DNA of 16,819 nucleotides from an uncultured Selenomonadaceae bacterium (GTDB lineage Bacteria > Bacillota > Negativicutes > Selenomonadales > Selenomonadaceae): NCBI GenBank assembly GCA_958415865.1, contig CATYZV010000010.1, forward strand, positions 1 to 16,819, written 5' to 3'. The position numbers and the translations under genes are program-made. Below, one piece after another: positions 1 through 4,220 of this stretch; positions within the stretch are counted from its first letter, which is position 1; every line of letters begins with the position of its first letter. The notes beneath the pieces are model-generated. The model searched no databases. It was given only the letters and a program-made list of their open reading frames with translations, and was not told the origin of the DNA.

Positions 1-46
1 TCTGCCTTCATTGAAAGATATCTATAATAGGCAGATTCTTTCTGTA

Positions 47-75
47 TGGACAAAACAATCTTCAGAGCTTATAAT
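47..75 (+). promoter_or_regulatory. Sigma-A-type promoter for the folT operon
   Basis: A -35 element TGGACA (47-52, five of six consensus bases) is followed by a 17-nt spacer and a perfect TATAAT (70-75). Transcription would start near position 82, just upstream of the THF aptamer that begins at about 99. The spacing and the fit to the downstream RNA element make this the likely operon promoter. No transcript data are available. Confidence 0.75.
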
Positions 76-98
76 AAAAATGCTCAATAAAATAATTT

Positions 99-196
99 AG
101 CAGAGTAGGTATCTGTGCGTTAAGTGTCAGGCGGACGGGGAGTTGCCGCCTGGACGAAAAGTTCTGCTTGCGGTACAGATGCTGCATCCCGCTGCT
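99..196 (+). promoter_or_regulatory. THF (tetrahydrofolate) riboswitch aptamer, folT motif
   Basis: The segment carries the hallmark strings of the folT/THF aptamer: GAGTAG at 103-108, GCGTTAAGTG at 117-126 and GCATCCCGCT at 184-193. The expected helices are visible: P1 AGCAG (99-103) with CTGCT (192-196), P2 ATCTGT (111-116) with ACAGAT (175-180), and P3 CAGGCGG (128-134) with CCGCCTG (146-152). Members of this class bind reduced folates and usually repress folate uptake genes in Firmicutes. The gene immediately downstream is a folate-type ECF S-component, which fits. The aptamer call rests on motif memory and helix inspection, not on a covariance search. Confidence 0.9.
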
Positions 197-211
197 GCAT
201 AAGGGAATCTA

Positions 212-245
212 CTTCCTAAATGTGGCAACGCCAAAATTTAGGGAG
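212..245 (+). promoter_or_regulatory. RBS-sequestering hairpin (riboswitch expression platform)
   Basis: Bases 212-221 can pair with 236-245 over ten positions, with one G-U pair. The helix is capped by TGGC (223-226) pairing with GCCA (230-233). The 3' arm contains most of the folT Shine-Dalgarno GGGAGG (241-246). No U-tract follows, so control is probably at translation initiation and not by termination. This is a structural reading by eye; a folding calculation was not done. Confidence 0.7.
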
Positions 246-253
246 GTATTTTT

Positions 254-769
254 ATGTCTAAGCACAGTGCCGCCATGCCCATTGTATACGGCGGCATATT
301 CATGGCACTGACCATTTTATTCACCTACGTCTTTGCCATTCAGACCACGTTCATCCGCATCGACTTTGCTTTCATCCCCATCGCGCTCTACGCCGCCATG
401 TGGGGCCGCGTGCGCACTGCCGTCATGGCGGGGCTTGCCGATGTTATCGGCTCCAATCTGTTCATGCCCGGAATGTACTTTCCCGGCTTCACCTTAAGCG
501 CGGTGCTGACAGGCTGGCTCTACGGGACTTTTCTCTATCAGAAGGAAATAACGCTAAAGCGCGTCTTGAGCCTTACGCTGATAGTCTTCGTCTGCGTTGA
601 CTGCATTTTAAACAACATCTGGCTCACGATAATGTACCACGACGCAGCCAAGGCATTTTATTCCTGGCGCGTCGTGAAATCCGCCGTGCTGGTTCCGTGC
701 AAAGCCGTCATAATCTACAATCTGTACAAGCCCCTGCACGTATTCATAACTAAATACGCTAACCGCTAA
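254..769 (+). CDS. folT: Folate ECF transporter S-component FolT
   Basis: This 171-residue, very hydrophobic protein is the substrate-binding membrane subunit of an energy-coupling-factor transporter. It would pair with shared EcfA/EcfA'/EcfT modules, which are not in this window, to import folates. About five to six membrane segments are visible. The central stretch with QTTFIRIDFAFIPIAL (about residues 30-45) and PGMYFPGFTLSAVLTGWLYG (about 72-91) matches the FolT pattern of the S-component superfamily. The length is typical. The ATG at 254 is preceded by GGGAGG at 241-246 with a 7-nt spacer. That ribosome binding site lies within the riboswitch-controlled hairpin, so folate repression of translation is expected. 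The THF riboswitch upstream argues for folate over queuosine or another vitamin as substrate. Confidence 0.9.
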   Translation: MSKHSAAMPIVYGGIFMALTILFTYVFAIQTTFIRIDFAFIPIALYAAMWGRVRTAVMAGLADVIGSNLFMPGMYFPGFTLSAVLTGWLYGTFLYQKEITLKRVLSLTLIVFVCVDCILNNIWLTIMYHDAAKAFYSWRVVKSAVLVPCKAVIIYNLYKPLHVFITKYANR

Positions 770-781
770 AGGAATGATCTA

Positions 782-874
782 ATGTTAGGCGATTTATTTC
801 TACTGCTCCTGATAGCTATTGTGATCATCTACACCTTCTGGGACGATGTATTCACCGATACGAATCAGTTTTGA
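782..874 (+). CDS. Putative 30-residue single-pass membrane peptide
   Basis: An ATG at 782 opens a 31-codon frame ending in TGA at 872-874. The peptide begins MLGDLFLLLLIAIVIIYTFW and ends with an acidic, polar tail (DDVFTDTNQF). It would form one membrane helix (about residues 5-19) with a short polar C-terminus. The Shine-Dalgarno AAAGGA (768-773) overlaps the folT stop codon and sits 8 nt from the ATG. A strong terminator starts ten bases after the stop. The frame is therefore placed exactly as the last gene of the folT operon and would share its riboswitch-controlled transcript. I do not recognise a family. It could be an accessory factor for folate uptake, an unrelated small membrane protein, or a chance ORF. 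Confidence 0.55.
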   Translation: MLGDLFLLLLIAIVIIYTFWDDVFTDTNQF

Positions 875-883
875 GCGCAAAGT

Positions 884-919
884 AAAACTCCGGCTGTTAT
901 ATTGCAGCCGGAGTTTTTT
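884..919 (+). terminator. Intrinsic terminator after the folT operon
   Basis: A 13-bp perfect stem (884-896 with 905-917, GC-rich core ACTCCGGCTG) has an 8-nt loop and a run of six T ending at 919. It separates the folT operon from the convergent lysO operon. On the minus strand only four T residues follow the stem, so termination of the opposing operon here would be weaker. Confidence 0.9.
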
Positions 920-1521
920 CATCCCCATATGGAGAAAAAGAAATTTATCAGTATCGGCACGGCGACGGAACAGAGCATACCGTTTATGACAGAGATTACG
1001 ATGTATTCTTCGCTCGTGTAGCGAATCAGCATCGGCAGCGTCGTGTCCTCGCTGGTGGCACCGGCTGCGGCGATGGCTGCGTAGGGATTGAGGTATTTTA
1101 TAAGGACGGGAATCATTAGAAAAGCGATGAACTCGCGCATCAAGCTGCTCAAGAAGGAAATCGTGCCCGCCTCCGCTCCCGACAGAGCTTCCAGCATTAC
1201 GCCTGAGAGGCTGTACCAGCCCATTGCCGCGCCGACGGACAGGCTGTCGCAAAGGCGCATATCGAAAAGCAGACCGCAGACGTAGCCGCCGGCGACGGAA
1301 GCTATGATAACGCCCAGCGGTATCAGCAGTATGGTAAGGCTGTAATTTTTTAATTTGGCGAGAACTGTTTCATTCATGCCGACGCTTATGCCGACGGAGA
1401 ACATCAAAAGATACAATGCGTAGTCAGCTACAGTGCCCAATATATCGTGCAGGCCGGGGCCGAGCAGAAAATAACCTGCCGCGATGCCCGCTGAAATAGA
1501 AATCAATGCGAGGTATACCAA
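919..1521 (-). CDS. lysO: LysO-type lysine exporter, C-terminal half (DUF340)
   Basis: This 200-residue membrane protein corresponds to the C-terminal two thirds of the single-chain LysO (YbjE) exporter of Escherichia coli, which pumps lysine out of the cell. Visible family segments are LMFSVGISVGMN (about 39-50), the diagnostic GWYSLSG (about 101-107) followed by LSSLMREFIAFLMIPVLIKY (about 124-143), and GATSEDTTLPML (about 154-165). The start is TTG at 1519-1521, backed by GAAAGGA at 1531-1537. The N-terminal half is encoded separately 55 nt upstream, and together the two chains total 295 residues, close to the intact exporter. Split forms of this family are known. The conserved motifs suggest a working two-subunit transporter and not a broken gene. 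Confidence 0.85.
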   Translation of the reverse strand: MVYLALISISAGIAAGYFLLGPGLHDILGTVADYALYLLMFSVGISVGMNETVLAKLKNYSLTILLIPLGVIIASVAGGYVCGLLFDMRLCDSLSVGAAMGWYSLSGVMLEALSGAEAGTISFLSSLMREFIAFLMIPVLIKYLNPYAAIAAAGATSEDTTLPMLIRYTSEEYIVISVINGMLCSVAVPILINFFFSIWG

Positions 1522-1554
1522 CTGAAAAAATCCTTTCTAGCTAATTTGTTTCAT

Positions 1555-1580
1555 TATAATATATCACTATAATATATCAC
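1555..1580. repeat. Perfect 13-bp tandem duplication between the lysO halves
   Basis: TATAATATATCAC occurs twice back to back (1555-1567 and 1568-1580). The second copy overlaps the TGA stop and last codon of the upstream lysO half. The unit is 13 bp, so it changes spacing out of frame, but both copies lie between the two reading frames. Slipped-strand duplication is the simplest origin. Confidence 0.9.
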
Positions 1581-1864
1581 TTTTGCCTGACGATGAATTT
1601 TCTGCTCAGGGCGTAGACGAGCAGTGCGGAAAACAGCGTCGGCACGATGGCGAAGACGACGCTCTTGAGGCCCATTGAGGCGAGCTTGCCAGCGAGGTCA
1701 TTCATGGTGCCGATGTTTATGCCCATTATGAAGATTATCAAGGCTACGCAGATGAGCTGCAATTTATTGTTGGCTGAAGAAAATCCCTTGACAAAGGCAG
1801 GGCGGAATTTTACGAGCAGCCATCCGGCAAAGCAGCCGAATATCATTATGATGGTTTCTAGCAA
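1577..1864 (-). CDS. lysO: LysO-type lysine exporter, N-terminal half
   Basis: This 95-residue protein has three probable membrane segments and the motif IIFIMGINIGTMNDL (about residues 43-57), which matches the N-terminal repeat of LysO-family exporters. It should assemble with the C-terminal half encoded next to it. Translation starts at TTG (1862-1864), 6 nt after a strong GGAGGT (1871-1876 on the plus strand); no ATG lies at this end of the frame. It follows the DUF4127 gene by only 21 nt, so the three genes form an operon. The basic C-terminus (SRKFIVRQK) fits a cytoplasmic end. The family assignment depends partly on the neighbouring half, because this short segment is less diagnostic alone. 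Confidence 0.8.
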   Translation of the reverse strand: MLETIIMIFGCFAGWLLVKFRPAFVKGFSSANNKLQLICVALIIFIMGINIGTMNDLAGKLASMGLKSVVFAIVPTLFSALLVYALSRKFIVRQK

Positions 1865-1885
1865 AGTAATACCTCCGATGAATCA

Positions 1886-3556
1886 TTATTTTATACTGTA
1901 GAGATTGAAGCGTGCCTTCATGTAGATTTCAAAGGTGCGCGGCCACGGGAAAAAGGTTTCGGCGTGCAGGTAGCGCGGCACGAGGTAATATACATTGGTC
2001 CCTGAGTGCAGTTCGTAGGGAATCTGCGCAGAGCGGCTGTGCCATAGCTCTTCGGCACGCCGCTCCATTGCTTTTTGCAATAGATCGTTCATCCACAGGT
2101 AATTGTGCTCCATGTCCAAGTCGTTTACATTGGCGTAGCCGTGGCTCGTCAGCGTGAAGTTGATGCCGTCGATCACGTCTTTTAAATAGTAGTAATCTTC
2201 CAGTATGCGGCTGTAGAGCAGTTCCAAGCGGCTGTTTTCCAGAGAGAGCATATCACCGCCGTGCAGGCCGGATGATGCCGCGTTGTAGATCACGGCATTT
2301 GCCAGTGCCGTGCCTATGGAATTGCTGGCGGTGTTCCAGCCGGCGTAGGCAGTCAGAGAATTTATCGGGACTTCCTGCTGCAATAGCTGGGGGAATACAC
2401 ATTCCTGCCCGGTGAAGTGATAGCTGAGATCCACTAAGGCGAGCTTTCTGCCCTCTTCCAGATACGATTTTATCTTGGCGGCGGAACTTCGCCGCGTGGC
2501 TAGATTATCATCATCGCCGATGAAGACGTAGAGGATTAAATCAGCTTCGTCGGGCGATGAAACCTGACGCGCATGGGCGAGCTGTAATTTCTCGCGAACG
2601 GTAGAGCTTACGGAGCCTGCCATGAACGGCATGATCATTCCTGCGGCAGATTCGTCATTGTATTCGACGTAAACGCGCGGCACGTAACCATGATGCTGTG
2701 CTGTGTACGAGGCGAGCAGTGAGAGCGCGACTTCATCAGCTCCCTTCGTCAGCATGACTTTATCCCGGCTGATGCCGAGCGAATGGCAGAAATTTGCCAG
2801 CGCGCGCTTTTCCGTGTTGGGCACGCCGAAGTCCTCGCCGTCGTCCTGCCCTATGACGAGCTGTGTGATTATGCCTTCATCGGCGAGCTTCACCAATTCC
2901 TTATTTAGCTGGGTGTTGCGGCGGAACAGCTCAGTGTACGTCTGCCAGTCGGCGCGGCTGACATCTTCGTCATTGAGCAATTTTTCAAACAGCTCTATAT
3001 CATCGCTATTGCCGAATATGCTGATTTCATCGGCAAGGCGCGACAGCTTGATGATCTTTTTGCTGTCGCTCTCCAGCGTGGGCGGAGGCGTTATGCGCGG
3101 CAGTACGCTGAATACATAAAGAGGTTTGTCGGGTGCAGCCTGTTTCAGCCTGCGCAGAAAATCGGTCAGCTGCTTTGATTCGTCCGCCTTTGTGCCTGCT
3201 TCGCGCGAGGCGAGCAGACCGCCGTGCAGCAGCTGGTCCACCGATATGATCGCGCCATCGCTGGCGGCGATGTTTTCGAGCAGCCACTGCTGTATGGCTT
3301 TCGTATCACCGGGGCGCGTGTAGTAGTCCATTATTTCGCTCGGCGGGGTCGCGACTTCTATCTGTGCCATCGCGCCGGCTTCGATCACCGTCTTTTGGCA
3401 CTGCGGGCGCGTGTCGAGCGGCACGAACAGTATTTTTTCGCTGTAATGCTGCTGTAGCTGCACCGGTTCTGCCGGCGGCAGCTGCACGAAGTACATCCAA
3501 TAGGCGCATAGGGCAGCGAATATCATCAAGGGAATTAGGATTTTGCATTTCAACAT
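1886..3556 (-). CDS. DUF4127 family exported or membrane-anchored protein
   Basis: This is a 556-residue protein of unknown function. An N-terminal hydrophobic segment (about residues 4-23) follows a short basic start, indicating a signal peptide or single membrane anchor. There is no lipobox cysteine with the required small residue before it. The mature part opens with ILFVPLDTRPQCQKTV, the DUF4127 signature, and contains GAIISVDQLLHGGL and a YVEYNDESAAGMIMPF stretch typical of that family. I chose the ATG at 3554-3556 because CGAGGT (3563-3568) sits 6 nt before it; a TTG at 3571 in the same frame lacks a good ribosome binding site. It is the first gene of an operon with the split lysO, 21 nt downstream. 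No catalytic activity can be assigned from the sequence. Confidence 0.8.
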   Translation of the reverse strand: MLKCKILIPLMIFAALCAYWMYFVQLPPAEPVQLQQHYSEKILFVPLDTRPQCQKTVIEAGAMAQIEVATPPSEIMDYYTRPGDTKAIQQWLLENIAASDGAIISVDQLLHGGLLASREAGTKADESKQLTDFLRRLKQAAPDKPLYVFSVLPRITPPPTLESDSKKIIKLSRLADEISIFGNSDDIELFEKLLNDEDVSRADWQTYTELFRRNTQLNKELVKLADEGIITQLVIGQDDGEDFGVPNTEKRALANFCHSLGISRDKVMLTKGADEVALSLLASYTAQHHGYVPRVYVEYNDESAAGMIMPFMAGSVSSTVREKLQLAHARQVSSPDEADLILYVFIGDDDNLATRRSSAAKIKSYLEEGRKLALVDLSYHFTGQECVFPQLLQQEVPINSLTAYAGWNTASNSIGTALANAVIYNAASSGLHGGDMLSLENSRLELLYSRILEDYYYLKDVIDGINFTLTSHGYANVNDLDMEHNYLWMNDLLQKAMERRAEELWHSRSAQIPYELHSGTNVYYLVPRYLHAETFFPWPRTFEIYMKARFNLYSIK

Positions 3557-3588
3557 AATTAGACCTCGCAAAGTGAGTTACAGCATTA

Positions 3589-3617
3589 ATTCTAAAAAAT
3601 ATGCTCTGCTCTGTCAA
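3589..3617 (-). promoter_or_regulatory. Promoter for the DUF4127-lysO operon
   Basis: Reading the minus strand, a perfect TTGACA (3612-3617 plus coordinates) is followed by a 17-nt spacer and TAGAAT (3589-3594), five of six consensus bases. Start of transcription would be near 3580, leaving a leader of about 25 nt with no room for a riboswitch. Confidence 0.75.
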
Positions 3618-3628
3618 ATCAAATTGAC
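3613..3628. promoter_or_regulatory. Possible operator: short inverted repeat at the -35 box
   Basis: GTCAA (3613-3617) and TTGAC (3624-3628) form an inverted repeat with a 6-nt centre that overlaps the -35 element of the DUF4127-lysO promoter. A regulator binding here would block that promoter. The arms are only 5 bp, so chance is a serious alternative. Confidence 0.3.
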
Positions 3629-3671
3629 TGCCGCCTGCGCAGAGCTTCGAGCTTATCTGTCAAGAAAAATT

Positions 3672-3700
3672 TTGCGAACTTCCTACATATAGTATATAAT
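3672..3700 (+). promoter_or_regulatory. Promoter for zapA
   Basis: TTGCGA (3672-3677, four of six consensus bases), a 17-nt spacer and a perfect TATAAT (3695-3700) lie about 72 nt before the zapA start. This promoter is divergent from that of the DUF4127-lysO operon, with the two elements about 55 bp apart. Confidence 0.65.
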
Positions 3701-3771
3701 AGCTAGTATGTTGATGTATACTACTATAGATTTGAATTATGCTGGCAGTTAGGCATGTGTTGGGTGATTGT

Positions 3772-4053
3772 ATGAGTAAAGATGATAGCAGGCAGACAGA
3801 CAAGACAACTGTTCAGATATTCGGCATAGATTATCCGCTCAAGGGAGTCAGTGATCCTGCCTATGTGCAGAAGCTGGCGCAGATGGTAGATGAGCGGATG
3901 CGCCTGATAGCTAAACAGAACCGCTATCTGCCGCCTGACAGAATAGCTGTGATGGCTGCTATGTACCTGGCAGATCAGTATATGAGCCTGAAGAAGGATT
4001 ACGATGAATTTTGGGGCATACTGGAAGAAAACAGGTCGTCAGGCAGCAATTGA
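3772..4053 (+). CDS. zapA: Cell division protein ZapA
   Basis: This 93-residue cytoplasmic protein matches the ZapA family, which binds and cross-links FtsZ filaments at the division site. The N-terminal globular part contains VQIFGIDYPLKG (about 14-25), followed by DPAYVQKLAQMVDERM and a long alpha-helical segment through DRIAVMAAMYLADQYMSLKKDY that would form the coiled-coil dimer stem. I placed the start at ATG 3772, with GGGTGA just upstream. An in-frame ATG at 3739 would add eleven residues without a ribosome binding site and would make the protein unusually long. It has its own promoter and is followed by a 167-nt structured leader before the U32 gene. Confidence 0.88.
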   Translation: MSKDDSRQTDKTTVQIFGIDYPLKGVSDPAYVQKLAQMVDERMRLIAKQNRYLPPDRIAVMAAMYLADQYMSLKKDYDEFWGILEENRSSGSN

Positions 4054-4073
4054 ATTTTGACAAGACGGATGAT

Positions 4074-4124
4074 GCCGCAAAAAAAGACCGGCCGGAGATA
4101 CTGTGCCGTTCATTTTTTTGCGGC
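4074..4124 (+). promoter_or_regulatory. Long inverted repeat in the zapA-U32 leader, possible attenuator
   Basis: GCCGCAAAAAAA (4074-4085) is the perfect complement of TTTTTTTGCGGC (4113-4124), giving a 12-bp stem with a 27-nt loop. Inside the loop, a short CGGC (4089-4092)/GCCG (4105-4108) pair is followed directly by TTCATTTTTTT. That resembles a weak terminator whose U-tract is captured by the outer stem. The outer stem itself lacks a following U-tract, so it is not an ordinary terminator. The rest of the 4054-4220 gap holds no convincing gene. Confidence 0.4.
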
Positions 4125-4220
4125 TGTGTATTATCCTGATTTCTATATCATTTGTATCGCCGGAGCCTGCCGGCAGCATAATTTCAGCGTGAATAATTTA
4201 TAACTGGAGGAAAAGCAATC

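Noticed and set aside
1..35. Inverted repeat TCTGCC/GGCAGA with a T-rich stretch after it, possibly a terminator from an upstream gene
   Set aside because: The stem is only 6 bp with a 23-nt AT-rich loop and it is cut by the window edge; not enough to call.
3557..3571. Upstream TTG start for the DUF4127 protein
   Set aside because: The Shine-Dalgarno CGAGGT lies inside this extension and fits the ATG at 3556.
3739..3771. Upstream in-frame ATG for zapA
   Set aside because: No ribosome binding site and it would lengthen the protein beyond the usual family size; ATG 3772 is better supported.
4069..4203. 44-codon ORF (ATG 4069) filling most of the zapA-U32 gap, and a 29-codon TTG frame at 4050-4139 overlapping the zapA stop
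   Set aside because: Neither has a convincing ribosome binding site, neither resembles a known family, and both run across the inverted repeat, which better explains the sequence.
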